From assembly GCF_014174275.1 (NCBI RefSeq), contig NZ_JABEQK010000003.1, positions 62,001 to 126,000 on the forward strand: DNA of 64,000 bases, read 5' to 3'. Shown in pieces: positions 18,903 to 26,622 of the stretch (positions are counted from its first letter, which is position 1; every line of letters begins with the position of its first letter). Made by a program: the position numbers and the translations under genes. Origin of the DNA: Gluconacetobacter takamatsuzukensis (GTDB lineage Bacteria; Pseudomonadota; Alphaproteobacteria; Acetobacterales; Acetobacteraceae). The notes under the pieces are model-generated. The model worked only from the letters and a program-made list of their open reading frames with translations, was not told the DNA's origin and did no database searches.

Positions 18903-18975
18903 GAGCACCGAAGCGGAGCGGCCTTCATGACCGTGAGCATCGGAGCACAGAAAACGTGCGTCGGATCGCCGCCAG
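18903..18975 (+). repeat. Dispersed intergenic repeat, copy A
   Basis: This 73-base block matches the reverse complement of 47005-47077 at 58 of 73 positions with no gaps. It contains a 12-base near-direct repeat (18903-18914 and 18935-18946, pattern GAGCAYCGRAGC). Its last 18 bases (18958-18975) resemble the loop of the palindrome at 36070-36118. It fills most of the space between the convergent methyltransferase and moaA genes. It may be a REP-like element or an RNA element. Confidence 0.7.
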
Positions 18976-18993
18976 TGCGCATTGCCAATCCGG

Positions 18994-20013
18994 CTAGCCG
19001 CCGGTGACGCTCATGTGCCGTCGGATGGCGGCAGGATCGTCCGCGCGGCGGCCGATGACGAAATCATGGCCCTTCGGCTTGCGCAGGAGGGCCGACTGGA
19101 CGAGGTGCAGCAGATCGGCATCGCTGGCCCCGTCCCGCAGGGGCTGCCGCAGGTCCGTCGCGCCCTCATTCCCCAGGCAGGGGTAAAGCTGCCCGGTGCA
19201 GGACAGGCGCACGCGGTTGCAGCTTTCGCAGAAATTATGGGTCATCGGGGTAATCAGCCCCAGCCTGCGCCCGGTTTCGCGCACGCGCAGATAGCGGGCC
19301 GGTCCGCCGCCCGTACGCTCGGCCAGCGGCTCCAGCGTCCAGCGCCGCGACAGGTCGGCGCGCACGGCCGACAGCGGCAGGTAGCGATCGGACCGATCCT
19401 CGCCCGTCTCGCCCATCGGCATGGTCTCGATCAGGCAGAGATCGGCGCCGATTTCGCCGCACCAGGCCAGCAGCGTATCGAATTCGTCGTCATTCACCCC
19501 GGCCATCGCCACCGTATTGATGCGGATGGCCAGCCCCGCCGCCCGCGCCGCGCGGACACCCGCCAAGGTCCGATCGAGATCGCCGCGCCGGGTGATGCGA
19601 TGAAATTTTTCAGAATCAAGCGAGTCCAGGCTGATATTGACACGCCGTACACCCGACCGCGCCAGCATGTCGGCATGCTCCTCCAGCCGCGACCCGTTGG
19701 TCGTCACGGTCAGCTCGTCCAGATGGCCGCCATCGCCCGTCCGGTTCAGCCACTGGCCCATCGTCTGGAAAAAACTGCCGATATCCCGCCGTACCAGCGG
19801 CTCGCCCCCCGTCACGCGCAGCCGCGTGACCCCGCTGCGGATAAAGGCGGCGCACAGCCGCTCCAGTTCCGCATAGGTCAGGATCTCTGCCTTGGGCAGG
19901 AAGGACATGTTCTCTGCCATGCAATACACGCAGCGCATGTCGCATCGGTCGGTGACCGAAACCCGCAGATAGGTCACGGCCCGGCCGAGCGAGTCCAGGA
20001 ATGGCGTACCCAT
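18994..20013 (-). CDS. moaA: GTP 3',8-cyclase MoaA
   Basis: Radical SAM enzyme that rearranges GTP in the first step of molybdenum cofactor synthesis. The 339-residue protein has the N-terminal radical SAM cluster CDMRCVYC near residue 25, the second C-terminal 4Fe-4S cluster in CESCNRVRLSCTG and LYPC near residue 265, and ends in the Gly-Gly tail (SVTGG) that is required in this enzyme. It follows the small DUF3553 gene by nine bases. No other moa or moe genes are present in the window. Confidence 0.95.
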   Translation of the reverse strand: MGTPFLDSLGRAVTYLRVSVTDRCDMRCVYCMAENMSFLPKAEILTYAELERLCAAFIRSGVTRLRVTGGEPLVRRDIGSFFQTMGQWLNRTGDGGHLDELTVTTNGSRLEEHADMLARSGVRRVNISLDSLDSEKFHRITRRGDLDRTLAGVRAARAAGLAIRINTVAMAGVNDDEFDTLLAWCGEIGADLCLIETMPMGETGEDRSDRYLPLSAVRADLSRRWTLEPLAERTGGGPARYLRVRETGRRLGLITPMTHNFCESCNRVRLSCTGQLYPCLGNEGATDLRQPLRDGASDADLLHLVQSALLRKPKGHDFVIGRRADDPAAIRRHMSVTGG

Positions 20014-20022
20014 GCCTACCCT

Positions 20023-20208
20023 TCAGGAAACAACCGTCAGCAGAATGACAGACGCATCGATCAGCACCTTGCCCTGATCCTCGAAATTGACCGTCACCCG
20101 ATGGGCCACGGCCGACTGCACCTGGCCCAGTCCCCATTCCGGATGATCGGGATGGCGGACGAACTGCCCCGGCTCCAGGAACGAACGGAAAGGCAGCGCA
20201 TCGGACAT
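20023..20208 (-). CDS. DUF3553 small protein
   Basis: A 61-residue protein matching the DUF3553 pattern: an FLEPGQFVRHPDHPEWGLGQ segment, then a short beta-rich region (VTVNFEDQGKVLID). Such domains resemble the small beta-barrel of CarD/UvrD-like proteins and often contact RNA polymerase or nucleic acids; the function of this stand-alone form is not known. The start MSDALPF at 20208 was chosen over a longer frame. It is the leading gene of a pair with moaA and is downstream of galU-pgm in the same direction. Confidence 0.75.
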   Translation of the reverse strand: MSDALPFRSFLEPGQFVRHPDHPEWGLGQVQSAVAHRVTVNFEDQGKVLIDASVILLTVVS

Positions 20209-20323
20209 GCGGCAGAAGCCTCCGGAAACCAGCCCCGCCGTGCCCCGGGCACACTGCACGGCGACGAAAACGGCCGTACAGGATATCAGCCTGCGCCGGA
20301 ATATTCAAAGCCCGGGTCGCCTG

Positions 20324-21730
20324 TCAGTGCCCCTCGCCCGAGAAATCGGGCGCCGTCACCCCCGAGCGTGCCAGTTGCGCGGTCAGGGCTGCCTTCAGGC
20401 GTTCCAGCCCCTCATGGCCAGCGCTTTCCACCCGTGCCACCAGCATGGCCTGGGTGTTGGAGGCGCGGAGCAGCCACCATCCGTCCGCACTGTTCACCCG
20501 CACGCCATCGATGGTCACCATGTCGGCGCCCTCTTCGGCCAGCCGCGCCGCGACCTCCTCGATCACCGCGAATTTGCGGGCGTCGGGGCAGTCGAAACGC
20601 AGTTCGGGGGTACTGACCATTATCGGCAGCGCCTCGCGTGCCGCCGACAGTGTCGTATCCATCCGCGCGACGATACCCAGCAGGCGAACCGCCGCATACA
20701 GCGCATCGTCGAACCCGAACCATCTGTCGGCGAAGAAGACATGGCCCGACATCTCGCCGGCCAGAGGGGCGCCGGTTTCCGCCATCCTGGACTTGATGGG
20801 CGAATGGCCGCTGCGCCACATCAGCGGCCGTCCGCCGGCCCTGCCGACCTCGTCGAACAGGATCTGGCTGGCCTTTACGTCGGCGATGATCGTACTGCCA
20901 GGCAGGGCACGCAGCACGTCGCGCGCCAGAAGGACCAGAAGCTGGTCGCTCCACAGGATCTCGCCCTGGTCGTCGACCACGCCGATCCGGTCGGCATCGC
21001 CATCGAAAGCAATCCCGATATCGGCGTCCGTGTCCCGCACGGCGGCGATCAGTTGCGCCAGGTTCCGGGGAATGGTCGGGTCGGGATGATGCGCCGGAAA
21101 ACGGCCGTCGATCGCACCGTTGAGGATCGTATGCTCGCCGGGGATCTGCCGCACCAGTTCGGCCAGGACCTCGCCGGCAGCGCCGTTGCCGTTATCCCAG
21201 ACGATTTTCAGCCGGCGAGCGCCACCATCCCAGTCCTGTGCCAGACGGGCGACATAGGCCTGCCGGATATCGACATCGCGCACGCTGCCGGCGGCTTCCG
21301 GCACCACGTCGCCGCGTGCCGCGCTCTCCCCCAGCTCCCTGATATGCGGACCGAAGAAGGGCTGGCCCGCCAGCAGCATCTTGAACCCATTATGATCGGG
21401 TGGATTGTGGCTGCCGGTCACCATGATCGCGCCGTCGGCCTTCAGGGTGGCGGACGCAAAATACAACATCGGAGTCGGGCCGCGCCCGATGCGCAGCACC
21501 TCCACCCCCGAGGCGACGGCCCCGTCGACCAGGGCCGCCTCCAGTTCGGGCGAGGATAGTCGACCGTCATACCCGACCGCGACGGTGCGGCCGCCCTGGC
21601 GGGCCACCACACTGCCGAAGACCCGCCCGATCGCATAGGCATCACGAGGATGCAGGGTCTTCCCCACGATTCCCCTGATGTCGTATTCGCGCAGGCTCGT
21701 CGGCTCGAAACCGTGCGCGAACGTCACCAT
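20324..21730 (-). CDS. Phosphomannomutase/phosphoglucomutase
   Basis: A 468-residue alpha-D-phosphohexomutase of the AlgC/PMM-PGM type that interconverts hexose 1- and 6-phosphates. All four active-site elements are present: the phosphoserine loop MVTGSHNPPDHNG near residue 105, the metal loop FDGDADR near residue 243, the sugar-binding GEMSGH near residue 325 and the phosphate-binding RASNTQAM near residue 425. Its ATG overlaps the galU stop (TGATG). The pair should supply UDP-glucose, and possibly GDP-mannose precursors, for exopolysaccharide or cellulose. The choice between glucose and mannose cannot be read from sequence. Confidence 0.9.
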   Translation of the reverse strand: MVTFAHGFEPTSLREYDIRGIVGKTLHPRDAYAIGRVFGSVVARQGGRTVAVGYDGRLSSPELEAALVDGAVASGVEVLRIGRGPTPMLYFASATLKADGAIMVTGSHNPPDHNGFKMLLAGQPFFGPHIRELGESAARGDVVPEAAGSVRDVDIRQAYVARLAQDWDGGARRLKIVWDNGNGAAGEVLAELVRQIPGEHTILNGAIDGRFPAHHPDPTIPRNLAQLIAAVRDTDADIGIAFDGDADRIGVVDDQGEILWSDQLLVLLARDVLRALPGSTIIADVKASQILFDEVGRAGGRPLMWRSGHSPIKSRMAETGAPLAGEMSGHVFFADRWFGFDDALYAAVRLLGIVARMDTTLSAAREALPIMVSTPELRFDCPDARKFAVIEEVAARLAEEGADMVTIDGVRVNSADGWWLLRASNTQAMLVARVESAGHEGLERLKAALTAQLARSGVTAPDFSGEGH

Positions 21731-22614
21731 CAATCGCCAGTATAGTTTTTCAGGAATTCGCGCACCGCGTCCCCGAGGTCGGGCCGGTCGATCGACATCG
21801 CGATCTGCGCTTCCAGATAGCCCAGCTTGTTGCCGCAGTCGAAACGCTGCCCCTCGTAGCGCAGGCCGTGGAAGGGAACGTTCCCGATCATCTTGGCCAT
21901 CGCGTCGGTCAGCTGCACCTCGCCGCCCGCGCCGCGCTCCAGCTTGGCCAGATGGGGCATGACGTCGGCTGTCAGGACATAGCGCCCGATGATCGACAGG
22001 TTGGAGGGTGCTTCCTCGGGCTTTGGCTTCTCGACCAGTCCCGTCACCTCGACGACGCGGCCGTCATCCTTGCCAGTCTTCAGGATGCCGTAGCGGCTGG
22101 TATGCTCACGCGGGACCTCGGTCACGGCGAGGACGTTGCCGCCGGTTTCGTTATAGGTCTCCACGAGCTGCTTCAGGCACGGCACGTTGCTCTTGACCAG
22201 ATCGTCGGGCAACAGGATCGCGAACGGATCGTTGCCGATAAAGCTGCGGGCGCACCAGATCGCATGGCCCAGGCCCATGGGCTCCTGCTGGCGGACGGCG
22301 ATCAGCGCACCGGCCTCGATGCTGCTGGGCGCCAGGGCCGCGAGGGCATCCTGCTTGTTACGCTCGCGCAGCGTCGTTTCCAGTTCGAACGCAACGTCGA
22401 AATAATCGATCAGCGAATCCTTGCCCCGACCGGTAATCAGGCAGAATTCCTCGATACCGGCGGCGCGGGCTTCATCAATCGCATACTGGATCAATGGTTT
22501 GTCGACGACTGTCAGCATCTCCTTGGGCATTGCTTTGGTCGCCGGAAGAAAACGGGTACCAAGGCCGGCTACGGGAAGCACGGCTTTTCTCAAGGGTTTG
22601 ATTACACGCGTCAT
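21730..22614 (-). CDS. galU: UTP-glucose-1-phosphate uridylyltransferase
   Basis: Makes UDP-glucose from UTP and glucose 1-phosphate. The 294-residue protein has the nucleotide-binding start KAVLPVAGLGTRFLPATK, the KEMLTVVDKPLIQYAIDEA segment and VVEVTGLVEKP, all typical of bacterial GalU. I chose the start MTRVIKPL at 22614, which gives the normal length; an in-frame ATG at 22653 would add 13 residues. It is translationally coupled to the phosphohexomutase gene. A run of nine T on this strand lies in the leader about 105 bases upstream. Confidence 0.94.
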   Translation of the reverse strand: MTRVIKPLRKAVLPVAGLGTRFLPATKAMPKEMLTVVDKPLIQYAIDEARAAGIEEFCLITGRGKDSLIDYFDVAFELETTLRERNKQDALAALAPSSIEAGALIAVRQQEPMGLGHAIWCARSFIGNDPFAILLPDDLVKSNVPCLKQLVETYNETGGNVLAVTEVPREHTSRYGILKTGKDDGRVVEVTGLVEKPKPEEAPSNLSIIGRYVLTADVMPHLAKLERGAGGEVQLTDAMAKMIGNVPFHGLRYEGQRFDCGNKLGYLEAQIAMSIDRPDLGDAVREFLKNYTGD

Positions 22615-22921
22615 CTTCGATCCATCGTTAGAAGTCAGGACGTTCGAACTCATCGACGAACGGTTGCGGTACAGGGAAAACGGCCGGGCTCGCATTTCGT
22701 TCTAAGGGATACACGACGAAAAAAAAATGACATATCTGTGGCAAAATAAGATGCTTGGTCAAAAGGATGCCGGCATTGCAGTCTCTCGGGACCACCGCCA
22801 TCACTGCTGTCGAACGCATAAAATTAACGCGAGCAGCCTTGCCCTGACGGCAGGGAAAGCATCCTGTTTGTCCTGATTTTCAGCATAAAGCCAATCGTGC
22901 CGAGCATGCCGGCATGTCGAT
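22615..22921. other. AT-rich intergenic region between galU and tRNA-Leu
   Basis: About 307 bases hold no gene. Notable content is an A9 run at 22719-22727 (T9 in the galU leader) and two copies of the perfect palindrome ATGCCGGCAT at 22767-22776 and 22906-22915. There is also a small CCCTG/CAGGG stem at 22842-22855. The galU promoter should lie here, but no convincing -35/-10 pair is visible. The paired palindromes could be operator half-sites. Confidence 0.5.
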
Positions 22922-23007
22922 TGGTGCGGTCGAGAAGACTCGAACTTCCACGGGGTTGCCCCCACAAGCACCTCAAGCTTGCGCGTCTACCATTCCGCCA
23001 CGACCGC
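22922..23007 (-). tRNA. tRNA-Leu (anticodon GAG)
   Basis: The acceptor arms GCGGTCG and CGACCGC pair perfectly, with an encoded CCA end at 22922-22924. The anticodon arm CAAGC/GCTTG encloses the loop TTGAGGT with anticodon GAG at 22972-22974. The long variable arm is typical of tRNA-Leu, and the T-loop is GTTCGAGTC. It reads CUC/CUU leucine codons. No integrase or direct repeat of its 3' end is nearby. Confidence 0.95.
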
Positions 23008-23082
23008 ACCGTGACATCGGTCATCGCCTGAGCGATACCGTGTTGACGGAAGGCCGTATAGACGATGCAGGTTCGAGGGGCA

Positions 23083-23763
23083 ATGACCGAAAAGACAATT
23101 CTGTGGAATTCAAGCCAGGCACCCATTCCCTACCCCGAGGCAATCGCGGGGATGGAGCGGCAGGTGGCGGGAATCCGCGACGGAAGCCTGCCCGAGCGGG
23201 TCTGGCTGCTGGAACATCCCCCCACCTATACGGCCGGTACGTCGGCCCGGGACGCGGACCTGTTCAACCCGTCCGGGTTCCCCACACACGCCGCCGGGCG
23301 GGGCGGGCAATGGACCTATCACGGGCCCGGCCAGCGGGTGGCCTATGTGATGCTGGACCTCACCCGCCAGCAGGGCACGGTGCCGGCGCGCGACCTGCGG
23401 GCCTATGTCCATGCGCTGGAGGAATGGCTGATCCGGACATTGCGCCGGTTCGATGTCACGGGCGAACGGCGGGCGGACAGGATCGGCGTCTGGGTCGTCG
23501 ACCCGGTGACGGGGCGCGAGAGCAAGATCGCGGCCCTCGGCGTCCGGGTCACGCGCTGGACCTGCTGGCACGGGGTGGCGCTGAACGTGGCGCCGGACCT
23601 GAGCCATTTCGAGGGCATCGTGCCCTGCGGCATCCGCGAGCATGGCGTGACCAGCCTACACGCCCTGGGCCACGACGTGGACATGGCAACGGTGGACGAG
23701 GCCCTGCGCGCCAGCTGGCAGCCTTTGTTCGGCAGCGTCCCGACCCCGATCGAGGAAACCTGA
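23083..23763 (+). CDS. lipB: Octanoyltransferase LipB
   Basis: Moves octanoyl groups from ACP to the lipoyl domains of 2-oxoacid dehydrogenases and GcvH. The 226-residue protein has the family motif [15 protein letters not shown] near residue 75, the catalytic lysine segment [11 protein letters not shown] near residue 145, the HGVALNV segment and the catalytic cysteine in IVPCGI near residue 178. The start at 23083 follows a GAGGGG ribosome site; an ATG 18 bases upstream is in frame but weaker. LipA is not in the window. Confidence 0.94.
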   Translation: MTEKTILWNSSQAPIPYPEAIAGMERQVAGIRDGSLPERVWLLEHPPTYTAGTSARDADLFNPSGFPTHAAGRGGQWTYHGPGQRVAYVMLDLTRQQGTVPARDLRAYVHALEEWLIRTLRRFDVTGERRADRIGVWVVDPVTGRESKIAALGVRVTRWTCWHGVALNVAPDLSHFEGIVPCGIREHGVTSLHALGHDVDMATVDEALRASWQPLFGSVPTPIEET

Positions 23764-23780
23764 TCGATGGGACGCGCCGG

Positions 23781-24389
23781 CTACAGCGGCGCGTCCAGCG
23801 AAAAGAAACCGGGCGGGAAATCCGCGCCCGTCTGCACCCCTGTCAGATGCAGGCGGGTGCGGTTGCGCCGCGCATCGACAAGGTCGATCGCCACCAGCGA
23901 CAATTGCCCGGCGAAATCGGCGAATCCCAGCGTCAGCAGACCCTGCGAGGGGTTGTCGCTGCGCGCCATGGAGATCTGCAACACATTGGCGCCGTGCCGG
24001 ACCGCCGTGACCACCACCGCACCGCCCAGATGCACCGGCGTGGCCAGCAGCAGCCCCAGCGGCTGGTGCGACAGGTTCATGCGCGTTACCGACTGGCGCT
24101 GCGCATCGCGGAACACCAGGTGCCCGCCCGCCGCGACCAGCCGCATCGGGTGCGGCGTCCGGTAATCCAGGCGCAGGCTGCCCGGCTCGTAGGAAAGCGT
24201 GCCGTCCCCCACGCCGCCATCGGGCCAGGTCTGCACGACCTGCGCCGTCAGGCCATGCGTGGTGTTCAGGTACCGTTCGACACGCGCCACGTCATGCCGG
24301 TCCACCCCGCCGGGCGATGCCTGGCAGGCCGCCACGGCCATGGGGGCGGCCAGGAACAGCCGGCGCGAAAGCGTTCCGCGACGGCTCAT
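23781..24389 (-). CDS. LolA-like outer-membrane lipoprotein carrier family protein
   Basis: A 202-residue exported protein with a short signal (LSRRLFLAAPMAVAAC) that contains a lipobox-like AVAAC with Cys22, and a mature region of LolA/LolB-type beta architecture. Visible segments are VERYLNTTHGLTAQVVQTWPD, GTLSYEPGSLRLDYRTPHP and VTRMNLSHQPLGLLLATPV. The family ferries lipoproteins across the periplasm, but divergent copies can act on other lipids. Its ATG overlaps the stop of bolA (ATGA), so the two are coupled. It is convergent with lipB, with 17 bases between them. Confidence 0.75.
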   Translation of the reverse strand: MSRRGTLSRRLFLAAPMAVAACQASPGGVDRHDVARVERYLNTTHGLTAQVVQTWPDGGVGDGTLSYEPGSLRLDYRTPHPMRLVAAGGHLVFRDAQRQSVTRMNLSHQPLGLLLATPVHLGGAVVVTAVRHGANVLQISMARSDNPSQGLLTLGFADFAGQLSLVAIDLVDARRNRTRLHLTGVQTGADFPPGFFSLDAPL

Positions 24390-24727
24390 GCGCCCGCGAT
24401 CCGGGCCTGCTCGGCGGGGGTGCGCAATGTCAGCGACAGCGCGTGCAGGCCGGAGGCGAATTCGGGCGCCAGCAGGTCATGCACCAGCCGCGACCGCTGC
24501 ACCCGCGCCAGCCCGTCGAACGCGGTGCTGACCACCAGCACATTGAAATGGGTCTCGCCCCCCGCGGCGGCGCCGCGCATGCCGGAATGGCCGGCATGGC
24601 GGCCGCTGTCGTCCTCGATTTCGATCAGGCTGGGGGAAAGATGGGCGCGGATCGCCCGGCCGATCCGGTCCACCCTTCTCTCCTCCGCCAGAGGCGGTGC
24701 CGCATGCGCGTGCTCTCTGCTGTTCAC
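24386..24727 (-). CDS. BolA family protein
   Basis: A 113-residue BolA-type protein: VDRIGRAIRAHLSPSLIEIEDDSG at the start and the conserved ETHFNVLVVSTAFDGLARVQRSRLVHDLL helix-strand region, including the family HxxR-like surface. BolA proteins partner with monothiol glutaredoxins and iron-sulfur assembly. The start is unclear: GTG at 24727 follows GGGAAC and gives a normal length, while a longer frame to 24820 would overlap the divergent J-domain gene. Translation is coupled to the LolA-like gene. The bolA/J-domain/cobS/cobT arrangement recurs in alphaproteobacteria. Confidence 0.8.
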   Translation of the reverse strand: MNSREHAHAAPPLAEERRVDRIGRAIRAHLSPSLIEIEDDSGRHAGHSGMRGAAAGGETHFNVLVVSTAFDGLARVQRSRLVHDLLAPEFASGLHALSLTLRTPAEQARIAGA

Positions 24728-24800
24728 TGTTCCCGTTCCCTCTTGCTGACTGTCTCTCTTGGCTCTTGCACGAATACGGTTCGAACGCACATAACGCCAG

Positions 24801-25403
24801 ATGATGACCCGAAAGAACACACGTCACCGGGCTTTCGACCCCGATCCGGATGCGCCGGCGCGGTGCTGCGACATGGCCGGATGTGACGAAACCGCCGGCT
24901 ACCGCGCCCCGAAATCCCGCGACGCGCTGAACGAGTATTTCTGGTTCTGTCTGCCCCATGTGCGCGAATACAACGCGCGGTGGGACTATTATAAAGGCAT
25001 GTCCCCCGGCCAGATCGAGGCGCATATCCGCGACGACGTGTCGTGGAACCGCCCTTCCTGGCGGCTGGGCCAGCGCGCCGGCCGCCTTGGGCCGGACGAT
25101 TTCATCGACCCGATGGACCTGATGGACGGCGCGCGCCGTCCCGGTCCCAGGGCCGGCACTCCCGCCCGCCCCGACATGCCCGAGGCCCTGCGCCAGCCGC
25201 TGGACATGCTGGGGCTGGAGTGGCCGCTGTCGATGGACACGCTGAAGATGCGCTACAAGGACCTGGCCCGGCGACACCATCCCGACGCCAATGGCGGCGA
25301 TCGCCAGTCGGAGGAACTGCTCAAGAGCATCAATGTCGCCTACACCACGCTGCGCGCCCACCTGGCCTCGGCGCGGGAGGCGGACCTGGAACGTACCGCG
25401 TAG
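24801..25403 (+). CDS. J-domain (DnaJ-like) protein
   Basis: A 200-residue protein with the J-domain at its C-terminus rather than its N-terminus. The helix II-HPD-helix III core MRYKDLARRHHPDANGGD is near residues 148-165, followed by an SINVAYTTLRAHL helix. The N-terminal half has a possible metal site (ARCCDMAGCDE, FCLPHVREYN) and a Trp/Tyr-rich stretch. It should stimulate an Hsp70, but client and partner are unknown. It starts the bolA-divergent, cobS-cobT-containing neighbourhood and is probably co-transcribed with cobS. Confidence 0.85.
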   Translation: MMTRKNTRHRAFDPDPDAPARCCDMAGCDETAGYRAPKSRDALNEYFWFCLPHVREYNARWDYYKGMSPGQIEAHIRDDVSWNRPSWRLGQRAGRLGPDDFIDPMDLMDGARRPGPRAGTPARPDMPEALRQPLDMLGLEWPLSMDTLKMRYKDLARRHHPDANGGDRQSEELLKSINVAYTTLRAHLASAREADLERTA

Positions 25404-25574
25404 GCATGGCCTTGCCGGCGATAGCGTCTATAGTAAGACCGGAAACGTCGAGAGAACGCCGCAGGCACCCCGAACCGGGCGCCGAAGACAGGACGCCACA
25501 GACCAGAACAGGATGCGGGACGACGCCACATCGTGGCGTGTCCGGACCCAACAGCCGTGACGGATGCACCCCCT

Positions 25575-26609
25575 ATGAATGACCTCGCCACCCTGACAGC
25601 CGGAGCCGTTGACGAAAAAGGAGAGGCGCTGCCGCCGATCTCGGCCCTGCCCGATGTCCCCGACCTGATGGTTTCGGCCCGCGACATATTCGGCATCGAC
25701 AGCGACCTGCAGGTCCCGGCCTTCTCGGTCCGTACCGACCATGTGCCGGATACCGACCCGACCTACCGGTTCGACCATGACACCACGCTGGCGATCCTGG
25801 CCGGCTTCGCGTTCAACCGCCGGGTCATGATCCAGGGCTATCACGGCACCGGCAAGTCGTCGCATGTCGAGCAGGTGGCCTCGCGCCTCAACTGGCCCTG
25901 CATCCGCATCAACCTCGACAGCCACATCTCTCGCATCGACCTGATCGGCAAGGACGCGATCGTGCTGCGCGACGGCAAGCAGGTGACGGAATTCCGCGAG
26001 GGGCTGCTGCCCTGGGCCCTGCAGCGCCCCTGCGCCCTGGTGTTCGACGAATACGATGCCGGGCGCCCCGACGTGATGTTCGTGATCCAGCGCGTGCTGG
26101 AAATCGAGGGCCACCTGACGCTGCTGGACCAGAACCGCGTCATCCGCCCCCACCCGTATTTCCGCCTGTTCGCCACTGCCAACACGGTCGGCCTGGGCGA
26201 TACGACGGGCCTGTATCACGGCACCCAGCAGATCAATCAGGGCCAGATGGATCGCTGGAACATCGTGACCACCCTGAACTACCTGCCCCACGCGCAGGAA
26301 ACCGCCATCGTGATGGCCAAGATGGCGGTCGACCCCAAGGATGCGCCGGCCCGCAAGCGGATCGAGAGCATGGTGGCGCTGGCCGACCTGACGCGCGCGG
26401 GCTTCATCGCGGGGGATATCTCCACCGTCATGTCGCCGCGCACGGTCATCAGCTGGGCGGAGAATTACCGGATCTTCCAGAACCTGGAATTCGCGTTCCG
26501 GGTCACGTTCCTCAACAAGTGCGACGAGGCGGAGCGGCAGACGGTGGCGGAATATTACCAGCGCTGCTTCAACGTCGACCCCACCGGCGCCGCGCCGCGC
26601 GCGCGCTGA
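25575..26609 (+). CDS. cobS: Cobaltochelatase subunit CobS
   Basis: AAA+ ATPase subunit of the aerobic cobaltochelatase that inserts cobalt into hydrogenobyrinic acid diamide during vitamin B12 synthesis. The 344-residue protein has the Walker A loop [12 protein letters not shown] near residue 95, the Walker B segment [14 protein letters not shown] near residue 157, and sensor residues in [13 protein letters not shown]. The start MNDLATL at 25575 was chosen; a GTG at 25533 is in frame and neither has a strong ribosome site. cobT follows after 13 bases. CobN, the third subunit, is not in this window. Confidence 0.93.
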   Translation: MNDLATLTAGAVDEKGEALPPISALPDVPDLMVSARDIFGIDSDLQVPAFSVRTDHVPDTDPTYRFDHDTTLAILAGFAFNRRVMIQGYHGTGKSSHVEQVASRLNWPCIRINLDSHISRIDLIGKDAIVLRDGKQVTEFREGLLPWALQRPCALVFDEYDAGRPDVMFVIQRVLEIEGHLTLLDQNRVIRPHPYFRLFATANTVGLGDTTGLYHGTQQINQGQMDRWNIVTTLNYLPHAQETAIVMAKMAVDPKDAPARKRIESMVALADLTRAGFIAGDISTVMSPRTVISWAENYRIFQNLEFAFRVTFLNKCDEAERQTVAEYYQRCFNVDPTGAAPRAR

Positions 26610-26622
26610 TCGGCCAGCCGCC

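Noticed and set aside
22922-23007. tRNA-Leu as an integration site for a genomic island
   Set aside because: No integrase, no direct repeat of the tRNA 3' end, and both sides are core genes with normal composition.
23043-23060. TTGACG and TATAGA as a promoter of lipB
   Set aside because: The two hexamers are only eight bases apart, too close for a sigma70 promoter.
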